The translations under genes were made by a program, and so were the position numbers. From Plumapathes pennacea (lineage: Eukaryota; Cnidaria; Anthozoa; Antipatharia; Myriopathidae), in contig OZ038464.1 of assembly GCA_964036295.1 (NCBI GenBank), forward strand, positions 7,364,001-7,428,000: a DNA stretch of 64,000 bases, given 5' to 3'. Below the pieces are notes generated by a model that saw only the letters and a program-made list of their open reading frames with translations, was not told where the DNA came from and did no database searches. This document shows, one piece after another, positions 25,277 through 36,479 of the stretch. Numbering within the stretch: position 1 is the stretch's first letter; each line of letters begins with the position of its first letter.

Positions 25277-26697
25277 AACAAGACAGGCCCGTGGCCAGTG
25301 CGCTTGTGACGTCATTAGTACAATGAATAGAGACACGCGGGGTCCCGGGAGAGGAACTTTTGTCGTGCGTTTATATGCAAAAGATATTATAGCCGAGTCA
25401 GTTTTTGCACATGACGGATCCAAGAGCTCCCTTTATTTTTCTTGCCCTCTTTTCTTCTAATTTCGGTCAAACAGATATTCACGAAAAAGTGTATTATAAT
25501 AATTGAGAGAAAACAATTATCGAAGGCCCCGTAGGAATATTCTTCGTTTGCAACAACCCAGTTTTCATTGCTTTCCGATGCACGTCACAGTACTTGTGTG
25601 ACGCTTGCTATACAACCTGGCAACCTTTCAAGCTGACATGTTTTGTGGAGGAACTGTGTTGTCATTTTGTAATGGGATTGACTGGGGAATACCCGACATC
25701 TTAAGTAGCTGTAAGACAGCGTAATAGCCTTATCTCATCTTCCCAGCGTGTGTATCATGTTCAAGTAGCTGTAATTGAAAGCTTTCAGACTTATCTCTGT
25801 AGCACATTAAAACATGACACGAAATTACTTCGTATGAAAAAGCCATCTCAGACGTTACTCATCCTACATGTACAAGTCTGATTACTAATATGTTCAAGAC
25901 TGCTATGCATTAAGCTTTAACGCAAAATTCTGGGTCGATACGAAATTAATCTCTATCGGAAGCTGCAGACGTTTGAATACCGTGACAACAAAGGCGTGCA
26001 TCACGGGCTTGTGGAGCGAACATTACGGCTCGGATAGTCGGATATCAACCTTGAGCTTTTGAAGACTTCGAGGTATTCAGTGACAAATATTCTCGATGTA
26101 ATCGCCTGCCGGTCTTTCCTGCTTTTGTTAAAGCGGCGTGAGTGAAAGCTAAGTAGCTGATGATTCGGGATTCCCCGTTCTATGTTATTATGCTCGTGAC
26201 ATTTCATTGACAGATCTTGTATCTTAATCTCGCGTGATATTTGCCTCAAACCTATTAGTAATTCAATATCCTCAGACAATAAACAAAGAACCTTTACTGC
26301 ACGCAAAACGAAGTTAAACGCCGACTGTTCGTATACGCCGCGCGTTACACAAAGCCGCAGAGTTTCCGACAAAGGGAGACGCTCTGCCCGCAGGGAAAAG
26401 TTCAAGTTCTATCAAGTTTCGATTCGTCTTCTACTACTTATTCGATGTTCTTTCACACAAATATTGCTCAGAACACAGATACATTGGTTGAAGCGGTATC
26501 TATAATCGAGCATTTGCAAAACACAACCCTTCGTACTTTACGGGGGTCCCGCTGGTAACACATCAAGCATTTGTGTACGGTTATTTTCAAGTCTTCCGAC
26601 GCTTAAAAACAATGCAAGCCAAAATCTCTCTTAAAGTATGGCTTCCGTGCATCCAGAAAGCCAACCGATGATCGTTTTGTTTGGATCAACAACTGAA

Positions 26698-26721
26698 GGA
26701 CCGGAATTTTTTTCTATATCC
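26698..26721 (-). other. Degenerate 2A-like motif DIEKNSGP (repeat A, copy 2)
   Basis: Identical to the motif at 21027, including the Ser codon in place of Pro, so the change predates the duplication. Confidence 0.6.
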
Positions 26722-26898
26722 CTTGACAGAGAAAACCCATTGTACTTGGTTCTGTGATTTTGATCTCTGAGTACGTCTGATCTTGCAGTGCCTGTTTTTT
26801 AACACATATTAAAATACAAACGTATCTTAGCACCTCGGTTACTTTTGGCAATCTTCTTTTTGCGCTTCTAGCTTTCTCGCAGCGATGGTTTATTGATC

Positions 26899-27471
26899 CT
26901 AATTTTCTCTTTCCATTTCCATCTGTGGCTTTTTATTGTTTACATGTTGTTTACATGCACGTTCTCGGAACGCATTAGCATTGTGAAGTACGTAAGCTCG
27001 GGTATAACCATGGACTTTTGACGACTTTGGGACATTCTTTGAAATGTATTCTTGTATTAGTCGCCTGCTTTTTCTACTCTTGTTCAAAATGTGTGAAATG
27101 TTATTCAAGGGTACGTGGCTTGGCTCACGACTTCGTCTTGCAGGACTTCGGTTTTCTTTCACATAAACATTTGTGGGAATACAATAAAACTGAGCGAAGC
27201 GAGATCTACCAACGGTCACTTTTTCCTCAGCCATTGCCCAATTTTCAAATAACAACGCCATCTGTTCCACTGATTGTTTGACCTTCATGGCACCGAGCCA
27301 AAATGTCGCAACAACAACATAAATGCACAGCAGAGTGAAATTTTGATCCCAAACAAAAGTCAGATTTTCTGACGCTTTACTTGTATCAGCAAGAATAATA
27401 CAAAGTAAAAGAATACAAAGTACCTTCAAGTTCACCCTCATACTAAACAGTTCCATATAATCCGCTATCAA
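26899..27471 (-). CDS. 190-codon ORF of repeat A (copy 2)
   Basis: Same frame as 20275-20847, differing at five residues (Ala/Thr, Glu/Ala, Leu/Ile, Arg/His, Asp/Gly) with no stop or indel. The signal-peptide-like start and basic tail are retained. Comparing synonymous with non-synonymous changes in the two copies would tell whether it was under selection. Family unknown. Confidence 0.45.
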   Translation of the reverse strand: MIADYMELFSMRVNLKVLCILLLCIILADTSKASENLTFVWDQNFTLLCIYVVVATFWLGAMKVKQSVEQMALLFENWAMAEEKVTVGRSRFAQFYCIPTNVYVKENRSPARRSREPSHVPLNNISHILNKSRKSRRLIQEYISKNVPKSSKVHGYTRAYVLHNANAFRERACKQHVNNKKPQMEMEREN

Positions 27472-28375
27472 GCGCTTGTCAAGAATCGCCGTCTTTACAC
27501 AGGTTCTCGTCTTTGTATGTCGAGCGGCTTCGTTCAGCTTGTTCCTTCAAGTTCTCAAGGTTCTGGATGTCAGATTCTTCGTACATTTCTGTACAGTTGT
27601 GCATAGTTATGCAGTTCATTGATAAGTTCATTGCATTTGCTTTCATGGCTTTCAATATGGCTTTTGAGGCTGAACGGACCGACCCAAGCCAAAACCGCTC
27701 AATGAAATTTAGTATGGGTCTACCGCAGCCGGCGTATGCGTTTGTAAGTAAGATGAGCGGTCCATAAAATAATCCACAGAGCCAACTAAGGCAAGCAACT
27801 TGCTGTCTTCAAAATGGCGAAACTGCTCGCCCGCCAAGTCACTTGATCACAACGTCATCACAAATCACATGATAATATGAACCAATCACCGCATGCAGAT
27901 TTCTAACCCAGAAAAATAAAAAAAAAAAAAAAATCGTTGCATTTTAAAGCTTGTGACGTCACAAGCAAAAAATGTGTGAATAGTTGGCGCGCCCAGGCTA
28001 GGGTCCCCGGGCCAACCTTTTTTCATACATACAGGGCTTTTAACTTAAAAGTTGCCGCTTTTTGGAATTTTTGATTTTTGATTTTTGATTTAATGGAAGG
28101 GCACTTTTCTCCCCCAAGACAGTTTATGACACAATTCTATGGGACGGTGGGTTGTGTTGGGACGGAGTGGAGACTCAAAGGTGTAATGTATAAATAATGT
28201 ATTAGAGAAAATTTAAATTGCGAGAGAGAGAGAGAGGGGGGGGGGGGATATTTTGGGGATATTTTCTATAAAGCTGTCTTGCAGCTCCTAATGACGTGTA
28301 CGGTACAATGTCAAGTCAGAAGAATTACTTTTGCCTTCGTGCTGTTTTGATTACTCAGGCCATAACCATTCTAGT

Positions 28376-29505
28376 TTATGGTTGCTGTTGTTTTCATTAT
28401 TTGGCCACTTTGATACCCAAATAATAAAGTTTTATGTCGCATTTTCATTCCCGTTAGCAATAATGGCAAAACAAAGTTAATATATTTTTGGGTCAAACAA
28501 GGGATATCAATGTAACTATAAAATATAATTAACATATCTCGCTGAGTTTTAAGATTGCGTGACACCAATAACGAACGCACGGCGACGTCGGCGCGTATGT
28601 TTTGACTGCATGAATCTTTTATTTTTTACAAGAAAGAGCTCTTAAAGCGACAGGGACATCCTTGGAGACATATTTGTGCTATATTGTAGCAGAATAAAGC
28701 GAAATGAGGCGTAAATTGGCAAAGAAAGTGAAGCGATCAGTTAGCGCTTGTCGACCACTGAGTTGAAGAGGCATTTTGATAGGAAAAAACCACATAAATC
28801 AATCGTTAACCGGTGGTATTGAAAGTTAAACTTATTATAAGGTCTCCTACAGAGTTTTGTGTCAAGTTTGAGGTAGTAGGCGAAGATTTATTCGAGTTTA
28901 TTCGAAAGTGTGAATTGATCGTTGCGCGTTGTTTACAAGTCGATGTTGTGATTTTGGCAAAATTAGCCGCGTTAGTTCTTTCAAGCAATGAAAAGTACCA
29001 AACTAATTTTTATATTCTTGATAAAAACAACACTTCTAGATATAACAACCGAATGTTTGTGCAAATCTGAGTAATACCGGACATAGAAATGATTTTTTGA
29101 AAAAGTGCTCTAAACTGAGATTTGCGAGCATCGAAATTTGGGCTGTCTTTGCCCCGACACCAGATATTCAATATTTGACCTATAATTCTATTTATAGGCT
29201 CAAATTGCTCGTGGATGTCTTCTTAATCAATAGATGAAGACATTTAAGAACAGAATTTCGTTGCGCGGTCGCGTGCGAAGGCTTTTGTGGTCCTATTAAT
29301 TCCTTTCATTTTAGTCATTTTGAGGCGTAGCGGTTTTAACTTTTTTTCTTGAAATTCCAAAAATGTTTGAACAAAATAAATATACGAGAGTAATTGGCAC
29401 ACCATAGGCTATCTCTGGACAAAATATGAAGAACCCCGATTTTTGACTGATGTGCCACATTTTTTTCATTTCACCCGGTTTTAGGAAAATTCGCTCTTAA
29501 AGCGT
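28376..29505 (-). repeat. Inverted repeat pair B, right arm (1.1 kb)
   Basis: Reverse-complement partner of 22880-23992. It starts near ATGGTTGCTGTTGTTTTCAT and ends TCGCTCTTAAAG. It lies outside the right A arm rather than inside it, so A and B do not form one simple palindrome. Confidence 0.85.
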
Positions 29506-30612
29506 GTTTGGACACTTCATGGAGAATGCGCTATATTTAGTAATAAATTATTATTACTGACCGAACCGTGAAATGATTTGCATTTTGTAATTGCAATTTA
29601 TTTTGTTTAAAATTACTCACAAACACTAAATTGCTGCCCTTAAAAGAGTGTACCAAGAAACAGCGCCAAAAGAAACAAGAAATGTATGTATTCTTCGGTC
29701 GGTTAAAAAACCAAGATGAGGCAATGATTTAAAATTAGGCCACCACGTTGATAGTCCGAAATGTCAGCCGTCTCCTCCTCATGCCCCCCGTGGGAGCGGT
29801 CGGAGACGTCTGAGTTTTGCTAGTGTTATAATGCCGTTCACTCACGCGCGACACGCATATTTAATGTCTTACGACGTCAAAGTGATCGGCTGATTCAAAT
29901 TTAAGTCAAGAGACATTTCGAGCTGCTTTTTGACCGTCTTTAATCCTAACACTCAAAGGGAAGACACTTCAAAACGACAGATTGGTCGAAATAAACTCCG
30001 AAGCCGAGATTAGACTTCCAAAATCACCTCAGTGGAGAGAAGACTTCACTCACGGAAATTCGGTTGCGTGTGTTTTACCTTTGACGGTCTGCTGACGAAC
30101 GATGGCAGAAATTCTATCGGTCTGTTGGCATTGCTCAAAATTCTCAAAATTTATTCTGTTGAGGCCAACAAGTTATCCTCTCAGGACTTCATTTTCTCAA
30201 TTTATTACAGCGAAGGCACTGAAGGCAAATACGCGTGTCCTCTCCGGTTTGGAGGCTTAAAGGAAGCTTCCAAAGGCCAGCGTCGATGGGAAATGAAGAC
30301 CGGCCCCGCACAAAACTAAAGAGTGAAACACTCATCGCCAGCATTTTCCACCACTTGTTTAATTTATGCAAATGTGGTGGGCGCAATCGTTTAAAGATTC
30401 ATTAGCACTTTTTAAAATCACTTTTCTCGTATTCTACAGTTAGTGGCGGAAAATCCATTGTCATCCGAGCATCTGTAGCATGCTGTGACCTTTATTTATT
30501 TGCAAGGGCTTGATTATGTATCTGAAAGTGTCTTTGTAGTGTTCTTTTTCCGATCGGGATGACGTGTCATAATAAACAATGCGCGGTGCATCATGGTAAG
30601 TGCTAATGGGTC
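29506..30612. other. Stretch without a recognised gene
   Basis: A frame at 30032-30319 on the plus strand and one at 30189-30386 on the minus strand have no recognisable domain. The base composition is ordinary and there are no clear splice-bordered conserved blocks. I see nothing that can be named. Confidence 0.5.
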
Positions 30613-31125
30613 TTGAAGGCCCGATCAAACGGTGAATAATAGCTGATGATAGTTGCGATTCTGGAACTATCACCTACTATCACTGACTATCATAGAGAGC
30701 GATCAAACCCTCACGAGAGAGCGCAAGATAGTCGACCGGAAATAACGCAAACGCTCGCGCCGGCTCTTGCTCGTGTGAAAACGTCAACAACGCCTCGGTG
30801 GAAACATGAAAGACATGGCTGTTTAAATGAACAGAAGAGCCGCTATCTGTTTTGTCTTGTTTAATTTTACTTTCTTCGTCACTCGATACGGCCTTGTTTT
30901 TATTGCTTGCCACCTTAAATGCTGCGAAAGCTTGAGCCCGTCCATTCAGGGGAAAAACAGCTGACCGAAAAACTATCATGTGCGGAGAAAACTCATCGGC
31001 TATCACTGAAAATTTTAACATTTTCAAATCGACTGATAGTTGATGAAAGTCCATGATAGTCCATAATAGTCCGTGTTCAAACGGGCGTATTATCCTCTAT
31101 CATCACCATTTGATCGGGGCTTCAA
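30613..31125. mobile_element. MITE-like element with inverted ends (~513 bp)
   Basis: The left end TTGAAGGCCCGATCAAACGG faces the right end CATTTGATCGGGGCTTCAA. The subterminal zones are full of TGATAGT and ACTATCA repeats in opposite orientations on the two sides. No transposase. Target duplication not resolved. The TATCA-type repeats could be transposase binding sites. Confidence 0.7.
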
Positions 31126-31871
31126 CGAGGACACATTTGCACATTTGCACGCATATTTCCAAACTGTTGCCCCGTTCTGCCACGCGCGAAACATTTCTTG
31201 CAGACACAAAAAATTGTTTTTGAAAAACTGCAGAAACATTTGTTGTCCGCTCTGAGCGCAATAATGTTGCCGCGCGTTTTGCCACCGTGGAAACATTGAG
31301 GGACATATTAATGTTGTCTCTCATCGTTTTGCTAGGCTATTATCAAGCCACTCTCCCACTACCAACTTAACCATGCGTTGCTCATATTATGCCATTTTGT
31401 TTCGTATCGCAAAGTATGATACCTGATTCTAAGGTGCGGTTACACCGGGCTGCTTTCCCTCGTCAAAAGGCCGTTTTCACGCGTTGAAATGGTCGCAACC
31501 GGCGACTGCGTTTTTCCGAGCAAAACTTCACGATTTGAATATCCATGAATACATAAAGAGGAACAAAAGAAAAGACATTGACATGTCCCGAGGTAAAGAG
31601 GCCTGTCTTCTTTTGCCGTGTTTACACGAGGCAGTTTTACCCGGTAAAAGCATTTACTTTACTGTAGTAAACGTACCATGCGCGTAGACAATTTACAAAA
31701 CCAACACGTTACAAAACCAATGGGAATATTACAGAATGTGGAATTTTTGGTGATTTATAACTGATCATGCAATTTCTCACCATAAAACTCAAATAATAAT
31801 TTTGACCGAGTAAACAGTTCACTAGTCGAGGGCTTTTTTTACCAGAAATTGTCAAGGCAGATGCTGCTGTG

Positions 31872-32939
31872 GTACACCTATTGCTGTTCATTAGCAGAAA
31901 ATATTCATTCATTTGCGCGAATAGTTAGACCAATAACGCGAAAAAACTTCCATTTGCTTTAAAATAACATTTATTTGCGCGAAAAGAAATTTCAGTAACG
32001 ATTTTTGCATAAGCAGTAACATTCAACTGCATTAACTGGCAACCATTTACATGGAAATGACATTCTTTAGCATCAAATGAAATTTTATTAGCACAGTAAT
32101 CACTTTCAAATACACGAACCATCCAATAAACTACGCGAATTGATAATCATTATAGTGTAAATAACATTCATTAATTATATTTGCATAGGCGGCATATTCA
32201 ATTGCAATTCTTTTATTTCACTCTGTATTTGTTTAGCCTTCAATAGCCTCACCATTTATGCATCCCATTAAATATGTCTGCATACAAAGCGACGCCATTG
32301 TACGCATTTGTAGTAGCCGTTGATGCCGATATGCTAGCATTTCAAGTCTCAAGTGCGTTCAATAACGTACAGTGTAACAGTCATTCCATGAGATATTGCA
32401 ATGGTGTACACGTGTTTATGAGAAACTTTCGCTTTGTAAGCAGACATATTTACCGCGATGCATAAATGGTGAGGCTAGAGTGAAATAAAAGAAATGCGCA
32501 GTTGAATTTTTGTTTCCCGTTGCTGAATATTAGAATGACGCTGATGTTTGTATAGTCGCTCTAAAGAATGTCGCTTCCGTGAAAATGGTTCTCCATAAAT
32601 GCAATTGATTGTGCCGCCTATGCAAATATCATTAATGAATGTCATTTACGCCATAATGATTGTCAATTCGCGTAGTTTATTGGATGGTTCGTGTTATTGA
32701 AAGTGATTACTGTGCTAATGAAATTTTATTTGATGCTAAAGAATGTCATTTCCGTGTAAATGGTTGCCAGTTAATGCAGTTGAATGTTACTGCTTATGCA
32801 AAAATCGTTACTGAAAATGCTTTTCGCGCAAATGAATGTCATTTTAAAGTAATTGGAAGTATTTTCGCGTTATTTTCGCGTCTGACTATTCGCGCAAATG
32901 GATGAATATTTTCTGCTAATGAACAGCAAAAGGTGTAAT
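31872..32939. mobile_element. Foldback element with ~300 bp terminal inverted repeats
   Basis: The left end TACACCTATTGCTGTTCATT matches the complement of the right end AATGAACAGCAAAAGGTGTA; the outermost TA on each side may be the target duplication. Pairing continues through AGCAGAAAATATTCATTC, CATTTGCGCGAATAGT and TTTAGCATCAAATGAAATTT to about 32165 and 32640, with further paired blocks inward (around GGTGAGGCT and TGCCGCCTATGCAAAT). The arms are built from diverged repeats of AAATGxxATTxx motifs. No transposase. Confidence 0.75.
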
Positions 32940-32995
32940 ACTGGGCAAATCATGCCGTTCTTTACTACTAAAAATAACAGATTGGTAATATTTTC

Positions 32996-33899
32996 GGATC
33001 ATGTGTACTTAGGGTGTTGTCGGCCGATATATTGACCGATATGTCGGCCGACACTGGGTTGATACATCGGCCGAGTGTCGGCCGACATCTTGGTCGATAT
33101 ATCGACTGACATATCGACCGATACTATATCGGTCAACTGTCGGGTATATCGATCAAGTGTCGGTGGTATAGCGGTCAAGTGTCGGTGGTATAGCGGTCAA
33201 CTATCGGCGGCATCGGAGTAATAAACAAGTACTAATTCTTTCAATATTTATAAACCGGGTATTCATTTATTCCTTGAGGAAAGGACAGCTCTTTATGTCT
33301 GAGGTTTGGGCAGGTTTTTCAGAATGTAACCTTGTGCATTGCGCTAAAAGCAATTTCCATGCTAGAAACTCACTTTAGCCGTTTCGTCATTGCAATCAGA
33401 TTTATTAATTCAGACCAGCTCACAGGAAATTGTGGTCTTGTTCTTAGTTTGTGCTCTTTCAAAATTTCATTAACTTGCTCGCTTGCTAGACGGGCTCGAC
33501 CATTGCTCCCGGTAAGTGACCCAAAATATTTCGAAGCGGGGGGTCCGACTCACACGTGTATACACGTACAGCTATATACAGTTCCGTTGCTGTTAATTGA
33601 AAATAAATTAAATGCTAATTTTTAGTTGATTAACAGAAAGGAATGGTTCGTAATGCTCAAAATGTCACTGATACCTCGGTGAACTATCGGTCAAGTATCG
33701 GTCAAGTGTCGACCGACATATCGAGGTCAATACTCGACCGACACTCGACCGATATGAGGACCGACACGCGGCCGATGTATCGACCGATACTCGGTCGAGT
33801 GTCGGTCGAGTATCGGTCGAGTATCTGTCGAGTGTCGGTCGAGTGTTGGTCGACATATCGACCGACAGTTGCCGACACCACCCTTAGTACACATGATCC
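32996..33899. mobile_element. Non-autonomous DNA transposon with 29 bp TIRs, 8 bp target duplication and minisatellite subterminal regions
   Basis: The left TIR is 32996-33024 (GGATCATGTGTACT...) and the right TIR is 33871-33899; 27 of 29 positions match. The exact 8 bp sequence ATATTTTC flanks both sides (32988-32995 and 33900-33907). Inside each end lies a block of GGTCGA-GTGTCGGTC-type repeats (33018-33215 and 33671-33870), mostly in opposite orientations. The centre (33220-33660) has no transposase. An 8 bp duplication fits hAT, P or related superfamilies, but the GGATCATG end is not a classical hAT tip, so the superfamily is left open. Confidence 0.88.
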
Positions 33900-33934
33900 A
33901 TATTTTCTGAGTAAAACGTTGTTTTACCTGGTTG

Positions 33935-34080
33935 TTTACCATTCGGAGAAAATTTCCGGAAATTTCGAATTGAAAGTTAATGGGAAACGGTTTTCGGTTT
34001 GGTTTACCGGAAATTTTCCAGAATGAACGGATCGTTTGAGAAGGTAGTCCCGTTTTCCCAGTTGGCACGTTCCAAATGGA
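33935..34080. repeat. Dispersed repeat, inverted copy of 5025-5205
   Basis: Carries TGGTTTACCGGAAATTTTCC and GATCGTTTGAGAAGGTAGTC in the orientation opposite to the copy in the ABCC4 intron. No coding potential. Confidence 0.5.
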
Positions 34081-34377
34081 CTTTCAAGTTCCATTTGACA
34101 CATTCCACTTCCCAGGCCCTCGCGGCACCGCATGGTCGGACAAAAATGGCGGCTGACAAATGCACGCAGCTCTACCAGTGCACGGCGTGTTCTTTTGCCA
34201 CGCCGGACATGATGACCGTGATAGGCCATTGTTGTCAACAAAATGGTGGGGCTACTTTGATCTATAAAATATTTGAAATTTCGACTGATTAGGATCTTCC
34301 TTTCACCGCACAGTTGCATCATGCGTCGATCCATCGGAACCCTTTAGTCCACTATCAACATAAAGTTGGGAAGGTTC

Positions 34378-34995
34378 CAGCGTAAAATTGGACCGATGGG
34401 GAATCACGACGTGAGGCTACTTATTACAGTGTGGTCCGATCATAGGCACTTGTTTGGAAAAGCCATGAAAAAGGAAATATTCAACAAAATTGCCGAAGAA
34501 TTTAACAAGAAGTCGAGTCGGGTAGTGACAGGTGAACAGTGTATAAGAAAATGGGGGAGACTATTATCAAAACAAAAAGAGGTGGAAGATCACAACAAGA
34601 AATCCGGGAATGACAGCAAGAGCTGAAAATTCTACGATGAGCTTTCCCAGTGCCTTTCTGGGGAACCTTCCGTGAATCCGGTCTGTACAATTGAAAGCTC
34701 AGATAATTCAGCTGCAGAAGACCGCTCAAACCTGCAGGAGGACACCTAGGAAGAGTCAGATTTCGATGAATCAAGCTGTAGTGCAGGGATCGTCCCGTAA
34801 AGTCAATCACAGCAGTCTCAAAACAAGATCCCGCAAGTGACCAGCCAGCAGATCGTCTGCTCCAGAGATGTTAGAATTTTTAAAAGAGTATGGCGAGAAA
34901 CGGGAGAAAGTGGAAGAGGAGAAGCTAAAGCTTCTGAGAGAAATGGAGGAAAAGCAGACATTTTTAAATGGTTTTTTGAATACATGGATATGGAC
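34378..34995 (+). pseudogene. Myb/SANT-like (trihelix) DNA-binding protein of a PIF/Harbinger transposon, broken
   Basis: The frame from about 34378 encodes a Myb/SANT-like domain (DVRLLITVWSDHRHLFG; FNKIAEEFNKKSSRVV; EQCIRKWGRLLSKQK) with the spaced tryptophans typical of the DNA-binding partner encoded by Harbinger elements. A TGA at 34624-34626 and a TAG near 34747 interrupt it. A frame shift then leads to a coiled-coil C-terminal part (FLKEYGEKREKVEEEKLKLL, about 34870-34980). The transposase partner lies on the opposite strand at 36480-38214. In intact elements the two proteins act together to bring the transposase to the ends. Confidence 0.7.
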
Positions 34996-35247
34996 ATGCA
35001 TATGATTGATAGCAATGCAAACATTTTGTTCAATTCAAATTTATACTTAATAATTAATTTCTTCTTTGATTATGGTTAGAGAGACAGGAAAGACATTTTC
35101 AAATTACATGTAAAGAGTTGTTTGTTCAATTCCAATTGCCAATAATGCATAGTTTTTGTTTGATTTGGTGTTTGTGTACTTATTTGTTTCTGCTTTTCAA
35201 GGTTTTCTTCACATGAAAGACAACTCAACAATATTCTTGTACAGTAG

Positions 35248-36372
35248 TATATTTAACAAATAAACCAGCTTCAAGCGTGCTCCGTTCAGAAATAAAGCAC
35301 GCAGCAAGTGACGAGAGCACGAAAGAAGTGTAGGGAGAAACGCGAGCCGAAGGCGAGCGTTTTTCCCCACTTCTTGAGTGCTCTCGTCACTTGCTGCGTG
35401 CTTTATTTCTGAACGGAGCACGCTTGAAGCTGGTTTATTTGTTTTATAATATAGAACTTCAAAACTTTCACAATAAACCTGCCTTTATTCATCAAAAATG
35501 TTGGAATGCTAACAGCGATGAAAAAATAGATTCTCCTAAACGTCTCGGCGGTCCGAATGGCCAAGTCAGTACAGTTTCGCTTCAACTTTTCAACCAGGCC
35601 GTCTGTTCTATAAAATTAGACACTATCTCACAGTAAAGAACTATATTTTCCCGTAGAACAAGTACATGAAATCATACAGTCGGCTAGTGCATAAAATGCA
35701 AATTTGAAGGGAATCAACAAATGCTCCAACGGCCGACTCAAAAATTGTGTGAATGAAAACTTACCGATTTCTTGACTCTACCTCGTAGTACATTTGAAGT
35801 CCGTCCGAAAATTCTTCAATCATTTTTTTCAGTCACATCGTCGGAAATTCATTCTCATGCATCACTACAAACACGTCTGTTTGTCTGTCTTCGCCGTTCA
35901 TGTTCAGTGATTGCTCACGGCTGATCTTCTTCAACTGAATGATTTGCTCTCTCCTTCCTTGTTGAAGCATTCAACTTCATTCAAAGAACCCACTGATGTA
36001 ATTGTGACTCCCAAATATGCTGTACTTAGGGGCAGTGCTTAAACCGAGCCGCTTTCCACGACGCTGACAAGAAACTTGCCGTTCTTCGACATAGATTTTC
36101 CCTCTCCAAACTGTTGAAGTGCTTTTTGATGAGGTCACGTTCTTTACCGATTCACGGTGAACCGTACTAGCCGGTGTCTTCACTTAAAGCCAAATTTTAT
36201 CTCTTAGTTGGGCATTGGTGACTCCATTCTCGCATTATTTTCTTTTTTTGCCAGAGGATGACGTAAGCGTGGTTTATAACTTATAAACCACGGGTAAGTG
36301 TGGTTTATACTCTGGCAAACCACGGTTTTCGACCAATCAGCGCGCGGCTTGTATCGTGACTATGTTATAATG
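35248..36372. repeat. 1.1 kb dispersed repeat, copy 2 (inverted relative to 9794-10905)
   Basis: It starts with the palindromic hairpin (35259-35443) and ends GTATCGTGACTATGTTATAA. It is inserted between the Myb-like and transposase genes of the Harbinger element, so it is younger than that element. Confidence 0.85.
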
Positions 36373-36479
36373 ACACACATCAACATAATAGAATATGGTC
36401 AACACAGAAAATACCCTAGTGACATACATATAATATTGTATGAACAACCAACCTTACTACCAACAGTTTTTCTTGGAAT

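Larger units (their letters stand above)
25277..27970 (-). repeat. Inverted repeat pair A, right arm (2.7 kb)
   Basis: Reverse-complement partner of 19778-22518. It ends at the same GCTTGTGACGTCACAAGC palindrome. It lacks about 36 bp that the left arm has at about 21453-21488; as a result the frame 26001-26405 (134 codons, NFSLRAERLPLSETLRLCVT) is continuous here but split in the left arm. Confidence 0.9.

Noticed and set aside
33018-33870. Possible CRISPR-like array of short repeats
   Set aside because: The units are degenerate, adjacent, without unique spacers, and lie inside the TIRs of a eukaryotic transposon.
33643-34068. Frames rich in STDTRPTLDR-type repeats
   Set aside because: Produced by the GGTCGA/GTGTCGG minisatellite, not a protein.
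34140-34292. C2H2 zinc finger (CTACSFATPDMMTVIGHCC)
   Set aside because: Only one partial finger with incorrect second-half spacing; no neighbouring finger.
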